Translations under genes and position numbers: made by a program
Shown: positions 8,222 through 17,500 of the stretch, piece after piece
Numbering within the stretch: the first letter of the stretch is position 1
Layout: the number at the start of each line of letters is the position of its first letter
The notes under the pieces: generated by a model
Databases searched by the model: none
Seen by the model: the letters and a program-made list of their open reading frames with translations, nothing else
What the model was told of the DNA's origin: nothing
Origin: Bacteroidota bacterium
GTDB taxonomy: Bacteria > Bacteroidota > Bacteroidia > Chitinophagales > Chitinophagaceae
NCBI GenBank assembly: GCA_018267625.1
Contig: JAFDYC010000081.1
Span: forward strand, 1 to 57,726
Reading direction: 5' to 3'
DNA: 57,726 bases

Positions 8222-9235
8222 ATGGAATTCCCTACTGCAAGCACGGCACCAGACATCCGCGCACTGAATGAGCGCATCCACGCTCAGAGCGCCTTCATCG
8301 AATTGCTGATGATGGAACTGAATAAGGCGGTGGTAGGCCAGCGAATGATGACGGAGCGGCTGCTGATTGGCTTATTAGCTGGCGGCCACGTGCTGCTGGA
8401 AGGTGTGCCCGGCTTAGCCAAAACCTTGGCGATTAAGTCGCTGGCATCGGCGATTGCCGCGAAATTCAGCCGGATTCAATTTACCCCGGACCTGCTGCCG
8501 GCTGACGTACTGGGTACGATGATTTATAACCCGCAGGCTCATGAGTTCTCTGTACGGAAGGGGCCCATCTTCGCAAATTTTATCTTGGCCGATGAAATCA
8601 ACCGCGCACCAGCTAAGGTGCAAAGTGCTTTGCTGGAGGCGATGCAGGAGCGACAAGTGACCATCGGCGACCATACCTACAAACTGGATGAGCCCTTCCT
8701 GGTGCTGGCCACCCAGAACCCCATCGAACAGGAAGGCACGTATGAACTTCCGGAAGCACAAATAGACCGCTTCATGTTAAAGGTGGTGATCACTTATCCG
8801 GAAAAAGAAGAAGAACGGCTGATCATCCGCCAAAACCTGAACCCTGCCGGTGCTGCAACGATAAATGCAGTGGTGGACCCTCGGGAAATTGTGGCCGCCC
8901 GTAAGCTGGTTCGGGAGGTGTATATGGATGAAAAAATTGAACAGTATATCCTGGATATCGTATTTGCCACGCGCTTCCCGGAGGCAGCCAAACTGCCCAA
9001 GTTGAAAGCGTTGATCTCCTATGGCGGCTCCCCACGGGCGAGTATCTCCCTGGCCTTAGCAGCAAAGGCTTATGCTTTTATCCAACGCCGCGGCTATGTG
9101 ATTCCGGAGGATGTACGCGCTATCTGCGGCGATGTAATGCGCCACCGGATTGGGGTGACTTATGAAGCAGAAGCGGAGAATATCACTTCGGAAGATGTAC
9201 TGCGGCAAATCCTGAATGTGGTGGAAGTGCCGTAG
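8222..9235 (+). CDS. MoxR family AAA+ ATPase
   Basis: This 337-residue protein is a complete MoxR-type AAA+ ATPase: Walker A GVPGLAKT (61-68), Walker B FILADEINRAP (120-130), sensor-1 asparagine in LATQNPIEQEGTYELPEAQ (162-180) and the DRF arginine that follows. The C-terminal lid (SYGGSPRASISL...GYVIPEDVRAI) matches the family. MoxR proteins usually act as chaperones for metal or cofactor insertion with VWA-domain partners. The usual neighbours (DUF58, VWA/Bat proteins) are absent, so partners must be elsewhere. The frame extends to an ATG at 8096, but 8222 is preferred because the conserved helix ALNERI...LNKAVVGQ follows it directly. Confidence 0.93.
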   Translation: MEFPTASTAPDIRALNERIHAQSAFIELLMMELNKAVVGQRMMTERLLIGLLAGGHVLLEGVPGLAKTLAIKSLASAIAAKFSRIQFTPDLLPADVLGTMIYNPQAHEFSVRKGPIFANFILADEINRAPAKVQSALLEAMQERQVTIGDHTYKLDEPFLVLATQNPIEQEGTYELPEAQIDRFMLKVVITYPEKEEERLIIRQNLNPAGAATINAVVDPREIVAARKLVREVYMDEKIEQYILDIVFATRFPEAAKLPKLKALISYGGSPRASISLALAAKAYAFIQRRGYVIPEDVRAICGDVMRHRIGVTYEAEAENITSEDVLRQILNVVEVP

Positions 9236-9245
9236 GGAGAGGAGG

Positions 9246-9278
9246 ACAGCTTCCAGGTCTTAAAGACCTGGAAGCTGT
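9246..9278. repeat. RAYT-flanking palindrome, copy 1 (REP-like)
   Basis: This is a perfect inverted repeat with 16-bp arms around one central A. The 12-nt arm core CTTCCAGGTCTT is shared with copies 2 (9916-9948) and 3 (35371-35403), while the outer four bases (ACAG/CTGT) are specific to this copy. It ends on the first base of the RAYT stop codon and lies 10 nt after the moxR stop, so it may also serve as a bidirectional transcript end. Confidence 0.85.
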
Positions 9279-9874
9279 TACTCAACTTTCAGAAGGTGCA
9301 TATCATCCTGCGGATTTTCAAACAGGCTGAACAAATCGTCTTCCATCACTTTGAATTCCTGATGTGAAGCCCGAAAAGCTTCTACACCTGAAAACCATTC
9401 TAACACTTGCTCTCGACACAGCAATGTAGGTTCCTGACTGAGGATGGATGCATAGGAAGAAAATTTACAGTCCATCAAATCAACCGGAATGCCATGATGA
9501 TTGGCATTGGTGTGGATAAACAAGATGAGTCGGAGGAATCTGCTTTCTGAAGAAATTTCCTTGCGTCGAAAGTTTTTTCGGAACAAGCTGCCGCTACGAT
9601 CATAACCTTTGTTGATGGCCTTTGCATAAGCACCGAACATATTGGCAAAGCAGCGGGAAATCTGTTTGGAAGATACTCCTGCATCATTCCGGATCCGAAT
9701 GGCCATGTGAAAATGATTCGGCAGCAAATGGTAGGCAAACGTATCCACGAAGGGATAAATATGGCGCTTCCATAGCTGGAGGAAATAATAATAGTTGCGC
9801 GGCTCCCGGAAGAGAATTTCCCTGTTGTTCCCCTGATTATAGATGTGATAGTATTTGTGTTCTTTGAGGAGCAT
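9278..9874 (-). CDS. REP-associated tyrosine transposase (RAYT, Y1 HUH family), likely catalytic Tyr replaced by Phe
   Basis: This 198-residue protein has the RAYT layout: YYHIYNQGNNREILF near the N-terminus, the metal-binding HUH motif PNHFH (H54, H56), then SGSLFRKNFRRKE (94-106). RAYTs are single-strand DNA transposases tied to REP palindromes. The helix that normally carries the nucleophile reads LFIHTNANHHG (118-128) where relatives have YYIHxNPxxHG, so the expected tyrosine is F119 (codon 9518-9520). Y141 in FSSYASIL is the only nearby tyrosine and sits where a conserved non-catalytic SSY usually does. The start at 9874 is chosen because upstream sequence is the palindrome at 9916-9948. 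Palindromes flank both ends. Confidence 0.88.
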   Translation of the reverse strand: MLLKEHKYYHIYNQGNNREILFREPRNYYYFLQLWKRHIYPFVDTFAYHLLPNHFHMAIRIRNDAGVSSKQISRCFANMFGAYAKAINKGYDRSGSLFRKNFRRKEISSESRFLRLILFIHTNANHHGIPVDLMDCKFSSYASILSQEPTLLCREQVLEWFSGVEAFRASHQEFKVMEDDLFSLFENPQDDMHLLKVE

Positions 9875-9915
9875 GGGTTGAAAATAATATGTGGTGTGTC
9901 GTGTTGTGTGTATAG

Positions 9916-9948
9916 AGGCCTTCCAGGTCTTAAAGACCTGGAAGGCCT
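9916..9948. repeat. RAYT-flanking palindrome, copy 2 (REP-like)
   Basis: This is a perfect 16-bp inverted repeat with a single central A and the same CTTCCAGGTCTT core as copy 1, but outer arm bases AGGC/GCCT. It lies 41 nt upstream of the RAYT start and 10 nt upstream of the -7 box of serS, so it separates the two divergent transcription units. Confidence 0.85.
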
Positions 9949-9958
9949 GCCCTCCCTG

Positions 9959-9966
9959 TATCTTTG
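9959..9966 (+). promoter_or_regulatory. Bacteroidota -7 box of serS (TATCTTTG)
   Basis: This is an exact match to TAnnTTTG, 22 nt before the serS ATG, giving a short normal leader. No clear TTTG is present at the -33 position, which falls in the right arm of palindrome copy 2. Called from sequence only. Confidence 0.55.
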
Positions 9967-9988
9967 TCCACTTTCGTTTCCCCCCCTC

Positions 9989-11260
9989 ATGCTCTCTATT
10001 TCCCTGTTCCGACAGTCGCCGGACCTGATTTTGGAAGGTCTGCGCAAAAAACATTTTCCCGAACCCGAGTTAGTAAGCCGCATCGCTGAAGGAGATGCCT
10101 CCCGTCGTCAGATTCAGGTGGAGGCTGAGGCAGCCGCAGCCTTTATCAACAGTGCCAGCAAGCAAATTGGGGCCTTGATGCAACAGGGGCAGCGTGCGGA
10201 AGCAGAGGCCCTGAAGGCAGAAGTTGCCCGGCATAAAAACAATGAGAAAGAGTTACAGCAAAAGCTGACGGATGCTGATGCCACTATTCAGGAGATGCTG
10301 ATACGTCTCCCCAATCTGCCTCATAGCAGTGTGCCCGAGGGCAAGACACCCGAAGACAATGAAGTCGTCCGGGAAGGTGGTAAGAAGCCAGACCTCAGTG
10401 CACAAAAGTTACCCCACTGGGAGCTGACAGCAAAATATAGGTTGATTGATTTTGAATTAGGCACTAAGATTACCGGTTCTGGTTTCCCTGTGTATATGGG
10501 GCAGGGTGCACGTTTGCAAAGAGCCCTCATCACCGCCTTTCTCGACTACAACCTTCAGGCAGGCTACCAGGAATATTATCCGCCCTACATGGTGAATGAA
10601 GCTTCGGCCTTTGGCACCACACAGCTTCCTGACAAAGAAGGTCAGATGTACTATGCCGCTGCGGATGATTATTACCTCATCCCCACGGCAGAAGTGCCTC
10701 TTACGAATCTGTATCGGGATACCATCACACCCGAGGCACAGTTGCCGGTAAAGATGACCGGCTATACACCCTGTTTCCGGCGGGAAGCAGGCTCGTATGG
10801 GAAAGATGTTCGTGGCCTTAACCGTGTGCACCAGTTCGACAAAGTAGAGGTGGTGCAGCTCGTGCCTCCCGACCGCAGTTATGAGGTGCTGGACGAGATG
10901 GTCGCGCATGTGGAGGCTCTTTTGCATAAGCTGGAGTTGCCCTATCGCATCCTTCGGCTTTGTGGCGGAGATATGAGTTTTTCATCTGCGCTCACATATG
11001 ATTTTGAGGTCTGGAGTGCTGCGCAAGAGCGCTGGCTCGAAGTAAGCTCTGTGAGCAATTTTGAAAGCTTTCAGACCAACCGTTTGAAAGCTCGATATCG
11101 CAATGCTGAAGGGAAGACCCAAATATTGCATTCGCTGAACGGCTCTTCGCTTGCGCTGCCCCGAATTGTCGCTTGCTTACTCGAGAACAATCAAACTCAG
11201 GAAGGCATCCGGCTTCCTGAATTCCTCAAACCGTATTTTGGCGCGGAGATGATTTCGTGA
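9989..11260 (+). CDS. serS: Seryl-tRNA synthetase
   Basis: This 423-residue class II synthetase charges tRNA-Ser. The N-terminal antiparallel coiled-coil arm, rich in Glu/Lys/Ala, runs from about residue 28 to 105 (IAEGDASRRQIQVEAEAA... to the LPNLPHSSVPEG hinge). The catalytic core shows motif 1 (GARLQRALITAFLD), motif 2 (CFRREAGSYGKDVRGLNRVH) and motif 3 (NGSSLALPRIVACLLENNQ). The frame is open upstream to 9845, but that extension crosses the palindrome and antisense RAYT sequence; 9989 begins with the canonical MLSISLFRQSPDLI. A -7 box precedes it at 9959. Confidence 0.97.
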   Translation: MLSISLFRQSPDLILEGLRKKHFPEPELVSRIAEGDASRRQIQVEAEAAAAFINSASKQIGALMQQGQRAEAEALKAEVARHKNNEKELQQKLTDADATIQEMLIRLPNLPHSSVPEGKTPEDNEVVREGGKKPDLSAQKLPHWELTAKYRLIDFELGTKITGSGFPVYMGQGARLQRALITAFLDYNLQAGYQEYYPPYMVNEASAFGTTQLPDKEGQMYYAAADDYYLIPTAEVPLTNLYRDTITPEAQLPVKMTGYTPCFRREAGSYGKDVRGLNRVHQFDKVEVVQLVPPDRSYEVLDEMVAHVEALLHKLELPYRILRLCGGDMSFSSALTYDFEVWSAAQERWLEVSSVSNFESFQTNRLKARYRNAEGKTQILHSLNGSSLALPRIVACLLENNQTQEGIRLPEFLKPYFGAEMIS

Positions 11261-11339
11261 GCCGCCAGGCCTGCATCCTACCCCTAAGGCTGACGATGGG
11301 AATTCTACTCGTTTTTTTCTTGCCTGCTCTGTAACCAAC

Positions 11340-11774
11340 ATGATTCAACGCATCCAATCCCTCTGGCTTTTTTTAGCCTCCATGTTGAATGGACTCCTAT
11401 TCATTTACCCACTGTACAGCTTTAAGGCAGTCGTGTCCAGCGACCCGCAAATAGGAGGGGTGCGTCAGCATATCCTTCTGTTTGTTGTTGCGGCTGTGGC
11501 CACCTTGTTACCCTTAATCTCCATTTTCTTTTTCATGGCCCGGAAGCGGCAGAAGCTTCTGGTTTGGGTAAGCATGTTTGTATCCTGCCTCATCGTCGCA
11601 TTAATGATGCTGTATGTTTCAAATTTAAAAGCGCAAAACCCTCCAGCCACCGAAATCAGCTATTCCTTCCCCGGAATACTGGTGACCCTATTAGCAATCA
11701 TTTTTGAGGTAATGGCTTTGGTAGGCATCCGCAAGGATGAAAAGCTTCTCAAAAGTTTAGACAGACTTCGCTGA
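11340..11774 (+). CDS. DUF4293 family four-helix membrane protein
   Basis: This 144-residue inner-membrane protein matches the Bacteroidota DUF4293 pattern. It starts MIQRIQSLWLFLASMLNGLL and has four hydrophobic segments at roughly residues 7-25, 46-65, 75-95 and 108-128. Conserved basic loop residues follow the second segment (ARKRQKLL), and the tail is RKDEKLLKSLDRLR. No function is established for the family. It is 79 nt downstream of serS on the same strand and ends 16 nt before the convergent aminopeptidase gene. Confidence 0.85.
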   Translation: MIQRIQSLWLFLASMLNGLLFIYPLYSFKAVVSSDPQIGGVRQHILLFVVAAVATLLPLISIFFFMARKRQKLLVWVSMFVSCLIVALMMLYVSNLKAQNPPATEISYSFPGILVTLLAIIFEVMALVGIRKDEKLLKSLDRLR

Positions 11775-11790
11775 GTAAAGAGGCCCGCTT

Positions 11791-13083
11791 TTACTTCTTC
11801 TTCATTGCCGCTTCAATTTCTTCAACGGTAATCGGGATGTTTTTCATCAGGTCCTGATTGCCTGTTCGGGTGATCCAGACATCATTTTCGATGCGGATTC
11901 CGATTTGTTCTTCTTCGATATAGAGGCCAGGTTCTACGGTAAACAACATGCCCGCTTTGATTGGCTCTACGCGCGTGCCGAGGTCATGAACATCGAGGCC
12001 CAGATGGTGGGTGACACCATGATAGAAATACTTACGGTATGCTGGGTTTTCTGGGTCTTGATTTTTGATGTCCGACTTTGAAATCAGCCCGATTTTCAGA
12101 CATTGTTTTTCGGTTTCGTCATTCACCTTTTTGGTGTAGTCGTTAATCGAAATGCCGGGTTTGAGAATGCCTCTGGCGAAGTTGTGTACGTGCAATACGG
12201 CGTTGTACACCTGTGCCTGCCGCTTGCTGAATTTGCCATTGACGGGGATGCTGCGGGTTAGGTCGGCGGCATAATTGCCATATTCAGCACCGAAATCCAT
12301 CAGTACGATTTCACCGTCCTTGCATTCCTGATTGTTTTCTACATAGTGTAGCACACGGGCACGGTCGCCGGAGGCAATGATGCATCCATAGGCATGGCGG
12401 GTAGCGCGATTGCATAAAAACTCGTGCGTGATTTCGGCTTCGAGTTCATATTCCATCACCCCCGGACGGATGAATTGCATCACGCGGCGGAAGGCTTTTT
12501 CGGTAATATCTATTGCCTCTTGCACCACTACGATTTCTTCCTTTGTCTTGATGCTGCGCAAGTCTTTCAAGATGCGGGCGGCCCGCTCGTAGCGGTGCAA
12601 AGGAAAGCGGGCCATCCATTGCTTCACAAACTCCAGGTCCGGACGAAACAGGCTGCCATCCATACGGTCATTTTCATCCGTGTTCAGATAGACGGTGTCT
12701 GCATGGTGCATCATCGTTTGCAGCATTGCATCCACACTATCCGCAAACTGAACATTTTTAATACCTGAAATAGCACTTGCTTCTGCCTTTGTCAACTTAT
12801 GACCTTCCCATTTTTCTAGCTGCTCATTGGGCCGTAGGATAACGAGCACTTCGCGGGCAGACGTATCGGGATTGTCTGGGTAAAGCACCACCATCGTATG
12901 TTCCTGACGGACGCCGGAAAGCCAGAGTACATCTGAGTTGGGGACATAAGGATGCGTCTGGTCTCCATTCGTCAGGAGGTTCAGATTTCCCGGGAAGATG
13001 GCCAGGCTGTTCGGCTTCATAGCCTTTGTAAAACGCTGGCGGTTTTGGATGAAAAGCTTAGGGTCAATGGCAGAATATTTCAT
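11791..13083 (-). CDS. Xaa-Pro aminopeptidase P family metallopeptidase (M24)
   Basis: This 430-residue protein is a two-domain aminopeptidase P: an N-terminal creatinase-like domain (about 1-170) and a C-terminal pita-bread M24 domain. The five metal ligands of the family are visible as D263 and D274 (in LMDFGAEYGNYAADLTRS), H359 (GVTHHLGLDVHD), E384 (TVEPGLYIE) and E399 (RIENDVW). It should bind two divalent metals and release N-terminal residues preceding proline. No signal peptide is present, so it acts in the cytoplasm. It ends 16 nt from the convergent DUF4293 gene with no clear terminator between them. Confidence 0.94.
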   Translation of the reverse strand: MKYSAIDPKLFIQNRQRFTKAMKPNSLAIFPGNLNLLTNGDQTHPYVPNSDVLWLSGVRQEHTMVVLYPDNPDTSAREVLVILRPNEQLEKWEGHKLTKAEASAISGIKNVQFADSVDAMLQTMMHHADTVYLNTDENDRMDGSLFRPDLEFVKQWMARFPLHRYERAARILKDLRSIKTKEEIVVVQEAIDITEKAFRRVMQFIRPGVMEYELEAEITHEFLCNRATRHAYGCIIASGDRARVLHYVENNQECKDGEIVLMDFGAEYGNYAADLTRSIPVNGKFSKRQAQVYNAVLHVHNFARGILKPGISINDYTKKVNDETEKQCLKIGLISKSDIKNQDPENPAYRKYFYHGVTHHLGLDVHDLGTRVEPIKAGMLFTVEPGLYIEEEQIGIRIENDVWITRTGNQDLMKNIPITVEEIEAAMKKK

Positions 13084-13198
13084 GGCTTTTTTAAAAGGGA
13101 CATGAAGGTACGTCTAAGCAAAACCGCTCAGTCAGTGATTGCCATCAGCTTCTTGGTTTTCACCCCAAAATCCCCCGCACTGGGCTATGCGTGGCCGT

Positions 13199-14296
13199 TC
13201 AGACGTTGAATCGGAAGTGCATCACATCGCCATCCTGCACCACATATTCTTTGCCTTCAATGCGCAATCGGCCCTTATCCTTAGCGCCGGCTTCACCCCC
13301 CAACTGGATATAATCATCATACCCGATAACCTCAGCTTTGATGAATCCCTTCTCAAAATCGGTATGGATGACGCTGGCAGCCTGCGGAGCTTTCCAGCCT
13401 TTTCCAATAGTCCAGGCCCGCACTTCCTGAACCCCGGCTGTGAAATATGTAATCAGGCTCAGGAGGCTATAGGTTGCGCGTATCAAACGGTTCAGTCCGG
13501 GTTCTTCCAGCCCATATTCTTCTAAGAAAATCGCTTTGTCCTCCTCGCTTTCCATCTCCGTGATTTGTGCTTCAATCGAGTTATTCATCACGATGATGCC
13601 GGCTCCTTCAGCATGGGCAGCAGTTTCCAGAATCCGCGAATAGGCATTGCCTGTTTTCATGCCTGCTTCATCCACATTAGCGACATAGAGTACCGGCTTG
13701 GCTGTGAGTAGGTGGATGTCATAAATCGCCTCCAGCTCTTCACCTTCCAGCCCCAGCCCGCGCACATTCTGGCCCGATTCCAAATGCTTTTTCACCCGAA
13801 CGAGGGTGTCAAACACCTTGCGGAATTTGAGGTCCATCTTCGCCTGCTTTTCTACACGGGCAATTTTCTTATCCACACTGGCCAGGTCGGCAAGTTGCAA
13901 TTCCGTATCAATGATTTCTTTGTCACTAACTGGATTGATGGCGCCTTCCTCGCGCAGCACATTGTCGTCTTCAAAGCAGCGAATCACATGCACGATGGCA
14001 TCTACCTCGCGGATATTTCCCAAAAACTTATTGCCCAGGCCTTCGCCCTGGCTGGCTCCTTTCACGAGTCCGGCGATGTCCACAAACTCAATGGTTGTCG
14101 GCACGATACGCTGCGGACTGACGATTGCGGCTAGGGCATTCAACCGCTGGTCGGGTACGTCCACGAGGCCTACATTGGGCTCGATGGTGCAAAAACGATA
14201 GTTAGCAGCTTGTGCCTTGGCGCTATTGCTAACTGCGTTGAAAAGGGTTGATTTGCCCACATTGGGCAGGCCTACGATGCCGGCTTGTAAAGCCAT
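13199..14296 (-). CDS. ychF: Redox-regulated ATPase YchF (Obg-like)
   Basis: This 365-residue protein has the full OLA1/YchF architecture. The P-loop GLPNVGKS is at 9-16, the switch segment VDIAGLVKGASQGEGLGNKF follows, and the family's altered G4 motif NVDE replaces NKxD, which accounts for ATP over GTP preference. The helical coiled-coil insert lies in about residues 130-195. A C-terminal TGS domain (about 280-365) ends KEYVVQDGDVMHFRF. YchF associates with ribosomes and responds to oxidative stress in characterised bacteria. It stands alone, 115 nt upstream of the aminopeptidase gene on the same strand. Confidence 0.97.
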   Translation of the reverse strand: MALQAGIVGLPNVGKSTLFNAVSNSAKAQAANYRFCTIEPNVGLVDVPDQRLNALAAIVSPQRIVPTTIEFVDIAGLVKGASQGEGLGNKFLGNIREVDAIVHVIRCFEDDNVLREEGAINPVSDKEIIDTELQLADLASVDKKIARVEKQAKMDLKFRKVFDTLVRVKKHLESGQNVRGLGLEGEELEAIYDIHLLTAKPVLYVANVDEAGMKTGNAYSRILETAAHAEGAGIIVMNNSIEAQITEMESEEDKAIFLEEYGLEEPGLNRLIRATYSLLSLITYFTAGVQEVRAWTIGKGWKAPQAASVIHTDFEKGFIKAEVIGYDDYIQLGGEAGAKDKGRLRIEGKEYVVQDGDVMHFRFNV

Positions 14297-14502
14297 CCTG
14301 AAGAAAATTTAACGCTTAAAAATGGCCGCGAAAATAACCCGATGCGGAATAGCACACGAAAGAATAGGATAAAGCTGACAGAGTAAGGCCTGCACAGTTG
14401 TGTTTTATTTCTTTATTGGCAGTATCACACAGCCTGGCAGCGGTTGCAGCCGGCTACCACATTACCTATATCAGGCAGCTTCATTTTCTGTGGAAAATCA
14501 AA

Positions 14503-14528
14503 AAGGGCAGGCTCGAAAGCCTGCCCTT
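14503..14528 (-). terminator. Rho-independent terminator of the giant secreted-protein gene
   Basis: This is a perfect 11-bp stem (AAGGGCAGGCT / AGCCTGCCCTT) with a CGAA tetraloop, 20 nt past the stop at 14549 and followed on the minus strand by a T-rich tract (TTTTTGATTTTC). Confidence 0.9.
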
Positions 14529-14548
14529 AAAAAGTCAAATACACATCC

Positions 14549-17500
14549 TTAGTTGGCCGTCTTGGTCACCTTGTCAATACGCATGGCATTGCCGTTCATA
14601 TCGTAGATGAAGAGTAGGTAGGTGCCATTAGCCACGCGGCTGATGTCCAATTGCTTCACATCCACAGCTTCGGCAACCACTTTACCGGTCACGTCATGCA
14701 GGGCCAGTTTCACCTTCACCGGAGCATCAATTTTCAGGATTCCGGTGGTCGGGTTCGGATAGACCTTGATAGCGAGACTGGTAGCGGTTGGCGTAATACC
14801 TACATTCTGGATGAACTTGAGGTCAGAGTAGCCTTCGCAACCATTGGAGTCAATGACGCGCACCTTGTAAGCGCCGTTTTCTGTTGCTGTGTAGCTCTGG
14901 CTGGTAGCGCCTCCGATGGCCACATTATTGAGGAACCATTGGTAGCTGGCGTAGGTCTGCGTGGTCGTCATCGTTACATCTGTAGTAGAGAGGGTCGGAT
15001 GCGGTGCGGGCCAAACGGTAACGTGCAGGGTGTCCGAGAAGCTAGAGCAACCCAGGCTATTCGTAGTACGGAGTGAATAGACACCGGTAGCCATTGCGAC
15101 ATATAGCGTCGAATTGTTGGTTGTAGGTGTGTCATTCAAGTACCACAAGTAGGTGATGCCGGTACCAATATTGGCGTTCAGGGCTACAGCACTACCCTCG
15201 CAGAACTGGAGCGGCGTGTTGTATGTGATATAAGATGCCGGTGCAGGGTTCACGCTGATGGAGACGGCTGCTGAAGTAGAAGAGCAGGTACCCAAGCTAA
15301 CGGTTACCGTATAGCTACCTTGAGCCTTCGCGTAGTAGCTACCTGCCGTTGCGCCGGCAATGGGACTTCCATTGTAGTTCCACTGATAGCTTAGGCCGGT
15401 ACCCGTATTGGCGTTCAGTAAGGAGCTGTCGCCATCGCAGATAGTAGCAGCACCTACGCGGGTAGCCGTAGCAGGCGGTGGTGTCGTTGTAATTACGGTA
15501 ACTGCCTTGGAGCTATCTGCGCAGCCGGTAAGGTTATCGGTTACTTTCAGGCGATACACACCCGGTGTGCCGGTAGTGTAGTTGCAAGAGGTAGCACCGC
15601 CGATATAACCAGTCAGGTTACGCCACATATAGCTGTAGGTCGTGTTGTTGCAAGGAGAACCTGAAATTGTGGTGGTTGTACCGCCGCAAATTGTTATGGT
15701 ATCTGTCGGGGAAGTGGTCACGACAGGTAGTGGGTTTACCAATACGCCAACTGGTACAGAGGTGTTTGAGCAACCGTTGTTGTCCGTTACACTGACGGTA
15801 TAGTTACCCGTAGCTGATGCGCTGTAGCAGGCAGAAGAACCACCTGTAGCTACGTTGACACCACCCACTTTCCACTGATAGCTGACAAACCCGGTCGGTG
15901 CACAGAGGCTCACATTGGCCAACGAGCAAATAGCCGTAGGGCCACTGGCTGTAATAGTAGCAGAAGGCAGCGGATTCACCGTAACGAGAGTTGGATTCGA
16001 AGTATCGGCACAACCGGCACCTGTAGTAGCTGTAACGGTATAGCTGCCACCCGACTTGGCCTTGTACGTAGAAGCAATAGCACCTGAAATCGGGGCGCCA
16101 TTTACATTCCACTGGTAACTGACACCCGTAGTGCCTGAATAGGTAAACAGGACACTGTCACCGGCACAGAAGGTAGTCGTGGAACCAGCAGTGAAGCTAG
16201 CAGTTGGAGTTGGGCTCAGAGAAACGGAAGTAGCGCTGGCTGTTGTCGAATTACAAGAAGGAGTTAGAGTAATAGACACATTCACGGTGTAGTTACCGGA
16301 GCCTAATGAAGCGATATTACTAACAACGAGTGTCGAAGAGTTTGCTCCGGTAATGGCAGTACCATTCTTATACCACTGATAGCTGAGGCCCGGTGCTGAA
16401 TTAGTAGTCAGGGTCACGCTGCCGCTGGAGCAAAGTACTACTGAACCAGAAGGTGTAATGGCAGAAGATGGAGCAGCACCTACGGTAACGGTAGTAGAGG
16501 TAGAAGTAGTAGCGCAACCCGTGCTGGCACTAGATACAGTTACGGTATAGATACCGGAAGTTGAAGCCGTGTAGCAAGAGGAAGTTGCACTAGAAATAGC
16601 ACTACCACTGGAATACCACTGATAAGTGTAGGGGGAGCCTGCACCCGAAGTCGGAGCACAGAGCTGAACACTACCGCCGGTGCAGAAAGTAGTCGTGCCA
16701 GAAGGAGTTACCGTACCTGGTACAGTCGTTACGTTCACAGTAATCGGAGTAGAAATACCGGTGCAGCCATTTGCTTTCGTCACTTCCAGATGGAAGCTGC
16801 CACTGCTCTTTGCAGTAAAGCTTGGGCCGGTACCCTGGGGAGCACCAATAGCCGTCGTACCATCATACCATTGATAGATAGCGCCGGCTCCGGCATTGGT
16901 GGTAGAGCTTAACACCACGCTGTCCCCGTTACAGATATTGATTGGGCCGCCTGCGCTGATAGACACAGTAGGCAAAGTATTTACAGTCACAGCCGTCACA
17001 GCGGACTTAGCCGTACATCCAGTATTAGCATTGGTTACCTGTACCGAGTAGTTACCGGCAGTCGTTGCTGTGTAGCAATTACCGGTAGCACCGGCGATGG
17101 CCGTAGCTCCATTGTACCACTGATAAGTCATCGTAGCCCCACTCGGTGCACAGAGGGTAACAGAATTACCTGAGCAAATTGCCTGAGGCCCTGCAGGAGT
17201 AATTGTAGTGGGCGGCGCTGCATTGACATTAACCGTATCCGGATTGGAAGGGTTGGACAAGCAGCCATTCGCATTCACAACAGCAGTATAAACCTGCGTA
17301 GTGGAAGGTGAAGCCCATACCGTGCTGATACCATCGGATGTGCTCACGGGGTTGCTGGCAGGAGGATAGTTCTTGTACAGTCCGGTAACATTCGGTACCC
17401 AGTTAATCACATAACCATTACCCCATCCGAAAAGCATATTCGGACGAATCGTACTGGTAAATGAAGAAGCACCGGAAGGGGAACAAGTCTGAATGGTGCA

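Noticed and set aside
9845..9988. Upstream extension of serS
   Set aside because: It reads through palindrome copy 2 and antisense RAYT sequence; the canonical start is at 9989.
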